In this document: piece by piece, positions 40,171 through 46,869 of the stretch
How positions within the stretch are numbered: the first letter of the stretch is position 1
Layout: every line of letters starts with the position of its first letter
Position numbers and translations under genes: made by a program
From: Methanomassiliicoccales archaeon PtaB.Bin134
Lineage (GTDB): Archaea > Thermoplasmatota > Thermoplasmata > Methanomassiliicoccales > UBA472
Assembly (NCBI GenBank): GCA_002067045.1
Contig: MVPZ01000068.1
Span: 1 to 46,869 of the forward strand
Reading direction: 5' to 3'
Length of the DNA: 46,869 bases
The notes under the pieces: model-generated
Seen by the model: only the letters and a program-made list of their open reading frames with translations
Databases searched by the model: none
Told to the model about the DNA's origin: nothing

Positions 40171-42480
40171 TCACCGCAGGGTCCTGCGGGCGGCCTCCAG
40201 CAGGATGCGCTGCTCCGCGGAGGCGATGGTGTTCAGGGTGCTGACCACAGTGTCAGGGTTCAGGCTGATGGTGTCGATCCCCGCCTTCACCAGGAACTCG
40301 GTGAACTCCGGGTAGACCGAGGGGGCCTGCCCGCATATGCCCACAGTGCAACCCTTGCGGTGCGCGGCCTCGATCAGCATGTTTATGGCCCGCTTGATGG
40401 CCTCGTTCCTCTCGTCGAAGTAACCCATCTTTCCCAGGATGTCCGAGTCGCGGTCCGCGCCCATGGTCAGCTGCGTCAGGTCGTTGGAACCGATGCTGAA
40501 CCCGTCGCACCACTCCGCGAACTCCTCGGCCATGAAGATGTTGCAGGGTATCTCGGCCATCAGGTACAGCTTGAAGTCGCGGTTGCGGACCAGCCCGACG
40601 TCCTTCATCATGGCGGTGATCTGCCGCACCTCGTCGATGGTGCGCACGAACGGGAGCATCACGTGCAGGTTCTTCAGGCCCATCTCCTCCCGGACCTTCT
40701 TTATGGCCTCCAGCTCCAGCTTGAACGCCTCCCGGTAGGAGTCGGAGACGTAGCGGGAGCAGCCCCGCCATCCGATCATGGGGTTCTCCTCGTGCGGTTC
40801 GTACTTCTCCCCGCCCTCCATGTCCCGGTACTCGTTGGTCTTGAAGTCCGAGGTGCGCAGGATCACCGGCCGGGGGTAGAAGGCCCTGGCCACCATGGCG
40901 ATGCCATCGGACAGCTTGTCCACCAGGAACTTGGACTCCCCCTTGGCGATCAGCGCGCAGGGGTGCTCCTGGATGTAGGAGGTGAACAGGAACTCGATGC
41001 GCATGAGCCCGACGCCCTGCACCGGCAGCTTGGAGACCTCCTCGGCCTTCTGCGGGATGGCCAGGTTGACATAGACCTTGGTCCCTGTCACCGGGGCCGA
41101 GGGAGCGGCCACGGCAACTGCCTTGCCCTCCTCCTTCTTCGGCTCCGCCAGTCCCTCGTACACCACGCCCATGCTTCCGTCCACGGTCACCAGGTCGCCG
41201 GCCTTCATCAGCTCGGTGGCGTGGCTGGCGCCCACTATGCAGGGTATTCCGAGCTCGCGGGCGACTATCGCTGCGTGGCAGGTCATTCCGCCCTCGTCGG
41301 TGACGATGGCCGCGGCCCGGGTCATGGCCGGGACCATGTCCGGGGAGGTCATGGTGGTGACCAGGACGTCCCCCTTCTTAACCACCTCCAGGTTCATGTC
41401 CTCGGAGACGATGCTGACCGGCCCTCCGGCCACTCCGGGGGAGGCGCCCAGTCCCTTGACCAGGACCTTGGCGCTCTTGGCCAGGCCGTGGTCCTGGGCT
41501 TTCCCGTTGCCGGACTTGCTGCCGTTGGAAAGGGTGGTCACAGGTCTGGCCTGCACGATGTACATGACCCGTTCCTCGATGCACCACTCGATGTCCATGG
41601 GACGGTTATAGTGGGCCTCTATGTTCCGGCCGATCTCGCCCAGGGCCAGGATCTGCTCGTCGCTCATCTTCTGCACGTTGCGCAAGGCCTCGGGCACATC
41701 GGCCTTCTCGCATTCCCCGTCCTTACCGCGGACCAGCTTCCAGGTCTGCTTGGCGATGCGCTTGTTCAGGATCTTGTCGTGGAACTTGTCCACCACATAG
41801 GTGTCTGGAGTGACCTTTCCGCCCACCAGGGCCTCCCCGAGCCCGTATCCGGCCTCGATGATGATGTGAGGCATCTCGGAGTTGGGGTCCACGGTGAACA
41901 TGATGCCGGATATCTCGGAGTTGATCATCTTCTGCACCACCACGGCCAGCTTGACCTTGGAGTGCTCGAAGCCCTTGGTGACGCGGTAGTAGATGGCGCG
42001 GGGGGTGAACAGGGAGGACCAGCACTTGCGGACCTTGTCCAGCAGCTCCTCGGGGCTCTCCACGTTCAGGAAGGTGTCCTGCTGCCCGGCGAAGCTGGCG
42101 GTGGGAAGGTCCTCCGCGGTGGCGCTGGAGCGCACGGCCACCAGGCCCATCTTCTTCCCCTTGAACATGGCCTTGTGCGAGGCCAGTATCTGCTCCTTGA
42201 GATCGGCGGGTATCTCCACCTGATCGAACAGGTCCCGGATGGTGGAAGAGGCCTCCTGCAGTGAAGATTCGGAGCTGGCGTCCACCTTGGCCAAAATCCC
42301 CTTCACCTGTTCCGCGATCTTGCTGTTCTCCAAGAAGTAGTCGTATGCCGCCGTGGTCAGAACGAATCCAGGGGGGACGTTGAAGCCCGCCGCCACCAGT
42401 TCTCCGAGGTTGGCACCCTTGCCACCGGCGATATCGATGTCGTTCTTGCCTAGGTCAGATATGCTCACTATCCTTTTCAT
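40171..42480 (-). CDS. ppsA: Phosphoenolpyruvate synthase
   Basis: A 769-residue protein of usual length. The N-terminal ATP-grasp-like domain starts VSISDLGKNDIDIAGGKGANL and has VRSSATAEDLPTASFAGQQ. The phosphohistidine domain has GGMTCHAAIVARELGIPC, and the C-terminal TIM barrel includes FSIGSNDLTQLTMGADRD and a catalytic-Cys motif GICGQAPS. It converts pyruvate, ATP and water to PEP, AMP and phosphate for gluconeogenesis and complements the Por operon. I chose the Met at 42480 (MKRIVSISDLG) because it fits the family N-terminus. Confidence 0.96.
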   Translation of the reverse strand: MKRIVSISDLGKNDIDIAGGKGANLGELVAAGFNVPPGFVLTTAAYDYFLENSKIAEQVKGILAKVDASSESSLQEASSTIRDLFDQVEIPADLKEQILASHKAMFKGKKMGLVAVRSSATAEDLPTASFAGQQDTFLNVESPEELLDKVRKCWSSLFTPRAIYYRVTKGFEHSKVKLAVVVQKMINSEISGIMFTVDPNSEMPHIIIEAGYGLGEALVGGKVTPDTYVVDKFHDKILNKRIAKQTWKLVRGKDGECEKADVPEALRNVQKMSDEQILALGEIGRNIEAHYNRPMDIEWCIEERVMYIVQARPVTTLSNGSKSGNGKAQDHGLAKSAKVLVKGLGASPGVAGGPVSIVSEDMNLEVVKKGDVLVTTMTSPDMVPAMTRAAAIVTDEGGMTCHAAIVARELGIPCIVGASHATELMKAGDLVTVDGSMGVVYEGLAEPKKEEGKAVAVAAPSAPVTGTKVYVNLAIPQKAEEVSKLPVQGVGLMRIEFLFTSYIQEHPCALIAKGESKFLVDKLSDGIAMVARAFYPRPVILRTSDFKTNEYRDMEGGEKYEPHEENPMIGWRGCSRYVSDSYREAFKLELEAIKKVREEMGLKNLHVMLPFVRTIDEVRQITAMMKDVGLVRNRDFKLYLMAEIPCNIFMAEEFAEWCDGFSIGSNDLTQLTMGADRDSDILGKMGYFDERNEAIKRAINMLIEAAHRKGCTVGICGQAPSVYPEFTEFLVKAGIDTISLNPDTVVSTLNTIASAEQRILLEAARRTLR

Positions 42481-42944
42481 GGGTTCTTTCACCACTCTAA
42501 GAACGTTCGATGCAGGCAAGTTCACCGGGGCCGATGGCCCTTCAATGTCCTAACCCGTGTGGCAAATAGGTGGGGAGTCTATTAATTTTTCTAAATACTG
42601 AATTACCCCGATAGTAACAAAAATCCAAGTAGCAGGGAAACTTGAACGGTCATTCCACCATTGATAACCAGGGCATCTGGGTGCGTTCAAACCCACTCCA
42701 CCCGTGATGAGGTTGCAGCGGCCCTTGAGATAAGGGAGCATGATTCTATTAGGAATATTCTACGGAACGCACAGAAGTGGGGAGTATCATATCTTATAGA
42801 AGTAAATAAAATTCGTATCTGACTAAATGATTCCGTAAATACCATGCGTAACTCGTATTTTCGAAGAATTTATACCGTTTAATTGTGACTTTCGTAAACA
42901 ATTTTCTGAAATGATTATATATTATAACTATTTAGAGACATTAC
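42481..42944. other. AT-rich intergenic region between ppsA and the por operon
   Basis: No gene is supported here. It contains a small hairpin, TGGGT-GCGTTCAA-ACCCA (42678-42695), a strongly AT-rich stretch (42750-42930) and the por promoter at its right end. The promoter of ppsA must also lie here. Only short frames without recognisable motifs are open. Confidence 0.5.
42915..42927 (+). promoter_or_regulatory. TATA box of the porGDAB operon
   Basis: TTATATATTATAA lies about 35-45 nt before the GTG at 42961. It is the strongest TATA-like element in the window, consistent with a highly expressed operon. Confidence 0.6.
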
Positions 42945-42960
42945 CGTGCGAGGAATTGAT

Positions 42961-43521
42961 GTGAGCACCATTGAGATTAGGTGGCATGGAAGGGGCGGCC
43001 AAGGAGCCGTTACCGCGAACGAGATTTTGGCTGGTGCTGCCCTCAAGGAGGGCAAGTTCATCAAGGCCTTCCCCGAGTTCGGGCCGGAGCGTATGGGCGC
43101 CCCCATCCGCGCCTTCGCCAGGATCTCGGATGAGCCCATCAACGTGCACAGCCAAGTGTACTACCCGGACGTGGTCCTGGTCATCGACTCCACCTTGCTG
43201 AAGGCGGGCAAGGTCGTTGACGGACTGAAGGACGGTGGCGCGGTGATCGCTAACTACCCCGAGGACAGCGCCAAGTTGGCCGATGTCGTGGGCAGGAAGG
43301 AGAACGTGCATGCGGTCAACGCCACCAAGATCGCCTTGGAGGAGATCGGTAGGCCGATGACCAATACGGCCATGCTTGGTGCCCTGGTCAGGATCACCAA
43401 CGTGGTGTCCCTGGAGAGCATCATGGACGAGATGAGGGTAAAGATGTCAGGAAAGCTCAGCAAGGACGTGGTGGAGAAGAACCTCAGAGCCATCAAGCGC
43501 GCGTACGAGGAGGTGCAGTGA
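42961..43521 (+). CDS. porG: Pyruvate:ferredoxin oxidoreductase, gamma subunit
   Basis: A 186-residue gamma subunit with IEIRWHGRGGQGAVTANEIL at the N-terminus and FPEFGPERMGAPIRAFARIS, the standard PorG motifs. The gene starts with GTG at 42961, preceded by GAGG at a spacing of 8 nt; an in-frame GTG at 42946 is an alternative. The complex oxidises pyruvate with CoA to acetyl-CoA and CO2, or works in reverse, with ferredoxin as partner. It leads a tight operon. Confidence 0.94.
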   Translation: MSTIEIRWHGRGGQGAVTANEILAGAALKEGKFIKAFPEFGPERMGAPIRAFARISDEPINVHSQVYYPDVVLVIDSTLLKAGKVVDGLKDGGAVIANYPEDSAKLADVVGRKENVHAVNATKIALEEIGRPMTNTAMLGALVRITNVVSLESIMDEMRVKMSGKLSKDVVEKNLRAIKRAYEEVQ

Positions 43522-43802
43522 TGGCCGGAGAGAAGTCCAGCGAGCTGCCCGCCGGCGGCATGATCACTGAGGCCGGAAGCTCCAAGAAGTACCATACCGG
43601 AGAATGGCGCTCCCAGCGCCCCGAGGTGGACAAGGACAAGTGCACCAACTGCCTTACATGCTGGATATATTGCCCGGACAACAGCATCCTCGTCGTGGAC
43701 GAGAAGATGGCCGGGTTCAAGTACTCGCACTGCAAGGGCTGCGGAATATGCGCCAACCAGTGCCCGGTGAAGGCCATAACCATGAAGGAGGAGGGAGTGT
43801 AA
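43521..43802 (+). CDS. porD: Pyruvate:ferredoxin oxidoreductase, delta (ferredoxin) subunit
   Basis: A 93-residue protein with two [4Fe-4S] motifs, CTNCLTCWIYCP and CKGCGICANQCP, in the PorD layout with a conserved N-terminal EWRSQRPEVD. It relays electrons from the TPP site to ferredoxin. It overlaps porG (TGATG) and porA (TAATG) by one base each. Confidence 0.95.
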   Translation: MAGEKSSELPAGGMITEAGSSKKYHTGEWRSQRPEVDKDKCTNCLTCWIYCPDNSILVVDEKMAGFKYSHCKGCGICANQCPVKAITMKEEGV

Positions 43803-44965
43803 TGAGCGAGAAACTGGCGGTCAACGGGGACACGGCCATCGCCATGGCCTGGAAGCAGATCAACCCGGACGTGGTGGCGGCCTACCCCATCACGCCCCAG
43901 ACCATCATCGTGGAGGCCTTCTCCGATTACGTTCACGACGGACAGGTGGACACCGAGTACGTTTGCGCGGAATCAGAGCATAGCGCCCTGAGCATATGCG
44001 TGGGGTCGTCCGCTGCCGGAGCGAGGGTGGCCACGGCCACGGCTTCCGCAGGATTGGCCTTCATGTGGGAGATGCTATACATCGCCTCATCGATGCGCAC
44101 CCCCATCGTCATGGCCATAGCCAACAGGACGCTCAGCGGACCGATCAACATCCACTGCGACCACAGCGACGCCATGGGCGCCAGGGATTCCGGATGGATA
44201 CAGATATTCGGGGAGAACGTGCAGGAGGCCTACGACAACACCGTGATGGCCTTCCGCATCGCCGAGCACATGAAGGTGAGGCTGCCGACCATGACCTGCA
44301 TTGACGGCTTCATAATCACCCACGCCCTGGAGCGCTTCGAGCCCCTGGAGGACGAGGCGGTCAAGAAGTTCATCGGCAGGTACGAGGCCGTCCGGCCGCT
44401 GCTGGACCTCAAGAACCCCACCACCTACGGGCCCATAGCCATGCCCGACTACTACTTCGAGATAAAGTACCAGCTGGCAACGGCCATGGAGGAGGCCGTC
44501 GCGGTCACCCGCAAGGTCATGGAGGAGTTCGGAGAGCTGTCCGGCCGGAAGTACGATCTGGTGGAGGGCTACCATCTCGATGACGCGGAATACGTCATCG
44601 TGGCCATGGGCTCCACCGCCGGCACCCTGCGCTTCGTTGTGGACAAGCTGCGGGCCGAGGGCAAGAAGGTCGGTTCCCTGAAGATCAGGCTGTTCCGGCC
44701 GTTCCCGGCCGAGGACGTGGCCAAGATGCTGAAGGGCAAGAAGGCCGTGGCCGTTATGGACAGGGCCATGAGCCCGGGCACCGGAGGCGCACTGTACTCG
44801 GATATCCTGCAGTCGGTGCACGACCTGAAGGACGCGCCCAAGGTGACCAACTACGTTTACGGTCTGGGAGGCAGGGACGTGATGCCCGGCCAGCTGACCG
44901 AAGTGTTCGAGGACCTTATGAAAGGAAGAGGAAAGCGCATCAACTACATGGGGGTGAGGGTATGA
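43802..44965 (+). CDS. porA: Pyruvate:ferredoxin oxidoreductase, alpha subunit
   Basis: A 387-residue alpha subunit with VAAYPITPQTIIVEAF near residue 25, CAESEHSALSICVGSSAAGA, TATASAGLAFMWEMLYIA and a C-terminal IRLFRPFPAEDVAKML region. These match archaeal PorA. It starts on the base after the porD stop begins (43802) and overlaps porB by 4 nt (ATGA). Confidence 0.95.
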   Translation: MSEKLAVNGDTAIAMAWKQINPDVVAAYPITPQTIIVEAFSDYVHDGQVDTEYVCAESEHSALSICVGSSAAGARVATATASAGLAFMWEMLYIASSMRTPIVMAIANRTLSGPINIHCDHSDAMGARDSGWIQIFGENVQEAYDNTVMAFRIAEHMKVRLPTMTCIDGFIITHALERFEPLEDEAVKKFIGRYEAVRPLLDLKNPTTYGPIAMPDYYFEIKYQLATAMEEAVAVTRKVMEEFGELSGRKYDLVEGYHLDDAEYVIVAMGSTAGTLRFVVDKLRAEGKKVGSLKIRLFRPFPAEDVAKMLKGKKAVAVMDRAMSPGTGGALYSDILQSVHDLKDAPKVTNYVYGLGGRDVMPGQLTEVFEDLMKGRGKRINYMGVRV

Positions 44966-45900
44966 ACCTGAAGGAACTGTCGCACAGCGAGGTGCGCATG
45001 TGCGAGGGGCACCGGCTCTGCGCCGGATGCGCCGAGCCGATCATCGCCAGGCAGGTGCTCATGGCCACGGACAAGCCCGTGGTCGTGGCCAACGCCACCG
45101 GCTGCTTCGAGGTCTCCACCACCATCTACCCCTTCTCCTCCTGGGAGGTGCCGTGGATACACACCGCCTTCGAGAACGCCCCGGCCACCATGAGCGGGGT
45201 CGAGGCGGCCTACAAGTCCCTGCGCCGGCAGGGCAAGCTGGACCAGGAAATCAAGTTCGTGGCCTTCGGAGGCGACGGGGCAACCTACGACATCGGCTTC
45301 CAGTCCCTCTCCGGGGCGATCGAGCGCGGGCACGACTTCATGTACGTGTGCTTCAACAACGAGGCCTACATGAACACCGGTATCCAGAGGAGCGGCGCCA
45401 CCCAAATGGGGGCGGCCACCACCACCTGCCCGGCCGGAAGCTGCATACCTGGAAAGAGGGAGTTCCCCAAGGACCTGACCAAGATCGTCATCGCCCACGA
45501 CCTGCCCTACGCCGCCCAGGCCTCCCCGCACAACTGGAAGGACCTGATTGGCAAGGCCAAGAAGGGCTTCGACACCCCCGGTCCGGCCTTCATCAACGTC
45601 ATTTCCCCGTGCCCCCGCGGATGGAGGCATGACGGCTCCCAGACCATCGCCATGTCCAAGCTGGCCGTGGAGACCTGCGTCTGGCCGCTGTACGAGTTCG
45701 AGAACGGGAAGTGGAGGCTGACCGGAGAGTCCCTGCGCATCGCTGAGGGGACCAAGGAGAAGAAGCCGGTGTCGGACTGGCTGAACTCACAGGGCCGCTT
45801 CAAGCACCTGATGAAGGGCAAGTTCACCTCGGTGGCCGATGATATCCAGAAGAACATCGACGCCAAGTGGGAACAGCTTCAGAAGCTGTGCAAGATGTGA
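44962..45900 (+). CDS. porB: Pyruvate:ferredoxin oxidoreductase, beta subunit
   Basis: A 312-residue beta subunit. It has HRLCAGCAEPI with a cluster-binding CxxC, ATGCFEVSTTIYP, and the TPP motif GGDGATYDIGFQSLSGAIERG followed by CFNNEAYMNTG. The N-terminal cysteines and the TPP site fit archaeal PorB. Last gene of the operon; a T-rich terminator follows. Confidence 0.95.
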   Translation: MNLKELSHSEVRMCEGHRLCAGCAEPIIARQVLMATDKPVVVANATGCFEVSTTIYPFSSWEVPWIHTAFENAPATMSGVEAAYKSLRRQGKLDQEIKFVAFGGDGATYDIGFQSLSGAIERGHDFMYVCFNNEAYMNTGIQRSGATQMGAATTTCPAGSCIPGKREFPKDLTKIVIAHDLPYAAQASPHNWKDLIGKAKKGFDTPGPAFINVISPCPRGWRHDGSQTIAMSKLAVETCVWPLYEFENGKWRLTGESLRIAEGTKEKKPVSDWLNSQGRFKHLMKGKFTSVADDIQKNIDAKWEQLQKLCKM

Positions 45901-45919
45901 AAAACCCCTTCAAAATCAC

Positions 45920-45937
45920 TTTCTTTTTCACTTTTTC
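45920..45937 (+). terminator. T-rich terminator of the por operon
   Basis: Two T5 runs separated by CAC (TTTCTTTTTCACTTTTTC) begin 20 nt after the porB stop, a typical archaeal intrinsic termination signal. It overlaps the 3' end of the convergent radical SAM gene. Confidence 0.55.
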
Positions 45938-46629
45938 TCGGAGCAGAGACACCTGATTCCTGAGAATCGCTCCATGGCCGCCTGCATGTCCCTCTTGGTC
46001 ACCTGATGGAAGGGATCGCAGCCCTCGGGGTTGTCCAGGTACACGTAATCGGGACAAATGTCCCTGATCACCTTCGAGATGCCATCGATCTCCCCCAGGT
46101 TCTCCTTGACCAGGGTGACCTGCACCCGGAAGGAGCCCTGGAACCTTTCACGGGCCTGCATCATCCTCTCGAGGACGTCGTGAAGGCGTATGGAGGGGTG
46201 CGGGCGATTGACCACCCTGAAGGTCTCCTCGCTGGCCGCGTCCAGCTTTGCGATGATGATGTCGAAGGCGTCCAGGTCCTCCTCGTTGCTCTGCCCCAGC
46301 ATTGAGCAGTTGGTCATGAGGGCCAGCTTCTTCTCGGAGACCTGGCGGAGCTCCCTTGCCAGCCGGTAGATGTTCCGGGCCAGCAGCGGCTCTCCAGTGC
46401 CCTTGAAGATCACCGTCTCGCATTCCTCGCGGTGCAGGCACTCGCCCACCTGGCGCATGAGCGATCCAGCGTCGATGTAATCGGCAGGGTCCATGAGGAC
46501 CAGTCCGCCATGTCCAAGATGGCAGTAGATGCAGTTGAAGTTGCAGACCTTGGGATGCCGGCATATGGGATCGACGGCGATGACCTTCCCCAGCCCCAGG
46601 GACCTTATCGGACCGTAAACCACGCGCAT
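45928..46629 (-). CDS. Radical SAM protein (COG0731-like)
   Basis: A 233-residue radical SAM enzyme with the [4Fe-4S]-SAM motif CNFNCIYC (Cys29, 33, 36), a nearby extra Cys (Cys23), the GTGEPLL segment for SAM binding, and a C-terminal CLC. No auxiliary-cluster domain is obvious. It is related to the COG0731 radical SAM oxidoreductases. The substrate is unknown; the neighbouring hypC is only suggestive of a hydrogenase-maturation role. The start is the Met at 46629 (MRVVYGPIRSLGLG). Confidence 0.85.
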   Translation of the reverse strand: MRVVYGPIRSLGLGKVIAVDPICRHPKVCNFNCIYCHLGHGGLVLMDPADYIDAGSLMRQVGECLHREECETVIFKGTGEPLLARNIYRLARELRQVSEKKLALMTNCSMLGQSNEEDLDAFDIIIAKLDAASEETFRVVNRPHPSIRLHDVLERMMQARERFQGSFRVQVTLVKENLGEIDGISKVIRDICPDYVYLDNPEGCDPFHQVTKRDMQAAMERFSGIRCLCSEKK

Positions 46630-46682
46630 ACGCCTTCTCCGGTGTCTCTAGGGAAGGGGGTAGGACATAAATGTTTGCAAAA

Positions 46683-46869
46683 TCAGGCGGTCTCGGAGCT
46701 CTCCAGGAACTCGTCCCACAGCTTCAGGGTCTCCCTGGCCTCCTCCTCGTCCACCTTCTGGATGGCGAAGCCGGCGTGAATTATGACGTACTCTCCGACC
46801 TTGGCGTCGACCATGGATATGTTGGTCTTGCGGACCGCTCCCCCGAAGTCCACCTCGGCCTCGTCGCCG
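46683..46869 (-). CDS. hypC: [NiFe]-hydrogenase maturation chaperone HypC (partial, 3' end)
   Basis: The C-terminal 61 codons of a gene that runs off the right edge of the window. The segment [20 protein letters not shown], followed by [19 protein letters not shown], is diagnostic for HypC/HupF. HypC carries the Fe(CN)2CO unit with HypD for NiFe hydrogenase assembly. The N-terminal Met-Cys motif is outside the window. It lies 53 nt upstream of the radical SAM gene start on the same strand. Confidence 0.85.
   Translation of the reverse strand, partial: GDEAEVDFGGAVRKTNISMVDAKVGEYVIIHAGFAIQKVDEEEARETLKLWDEFLESSETA

Noticed and set aside
40360..42264. A 634-codon open frame on the plus strand over ppsA
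   Set aside because: It is antisense to a clear PEP synthase and shows only His/Gly/Leu-rich shadow composition.
42678..42720. tRNA-like T arm (GCGTTCAAACC) and a GTGATGA box C-like sequence
   Set aside because: No acceptor stem, anticodon arm or D box can be paired at the right distances.

Overview
The window is GC-rich chromosomal DNA from an archaeon, most likely a Thermoplasmata-type euryarchaeon and perhaps a relative of Methanomassiliicoccales. The evidence is an initiator tRNA-Met with an A1:U72 pair, TATA boxes about 25-35 nt upstream of nearly leaderless genes, MptA (type IV GTP cyclohydrolase), a four-subunit pyruvate:ferredoxin oxidoreductase, archaeal Hpt and a HypC fragment. The lineage is inferred; no methanogenesis gene lies in the window. 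Coding is dense, with many 1-4 nt stop/start overlaps.

Layout. 1-3351: a three-gene cassette of a RecA-like protein without a P-loop, a small protein and a divergent family B DNA polymerase, resembling the archaeal PolB2 (Dpo2) type. 3327-6649: a TctA-like membrane protein, then an ABC ATPase and permease. 6642-9969: purine salvage (hpt, a second phosphoribosyltransferase, adenine deaminase) with a small Rieske protein. 10024-12816: an UPF0248 protein, a membrane zinc-ribbon protein, a homologue of the human nuclease CDIN1 and a Cas4-like nuclease with four membrane helices inside it. 12818-15804: glmU-like and glmS, for UDP-GlcNAc precursors. 15927-18260: two RecA/KaiC-family proteins with partly degraded P-loops and a small Cys protein. 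18300-21849: glpABC, an anaerobic glycerol-3-phosphate dehydrogenase. 21914-23203: initiator tRNA, then an AT-richer accessory stretch holding a decayed DUF5678-like/retropepsin-like gene pair. 23221-27008: SCP2, RNase HII, MptA, phosphoglycolate phosphatase, a small zinc finger, a TPR protein and a bacterial-type PanD. 27078-30932: a FecCD/BtuCD-type ABC importer whose binding protein is an internal tandem duplication. 31081-33821: a conserved Cys protein, a histone-deacetylase-fold enzyme and two overlapping CARF-HTH regulators with no CRISPR locus in view. 33960-39068: a 1702-residue gingipain-like (C25) surface protease with beta-helix and PKD repeats. 39075-42480: tRNA-Asp, a CBS-ParB/SerK-like protein and PEP synthase. 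42961-45900: porGDAB. 45928-46869: a radical SAM protein and the 3' part of hypC.

Metabolism. Por and PpsA link acetyl-CoA, pyruvate and PEP in a gluconeogenic anaerobe. GlmS and GlmU make amino-sugar precursors. The Hpt cluster salvages purines. GlpABC would oxidise glycerol-3-phosphate. HypC implies a NiFe hydrogenase elsewhere in the genome. The most unusual elements are the PolB2-like cassette, the membrane Cas4-like nuclease beside the CDIN1 homologue, and the CARF regulator pair divergent from the giant protease.
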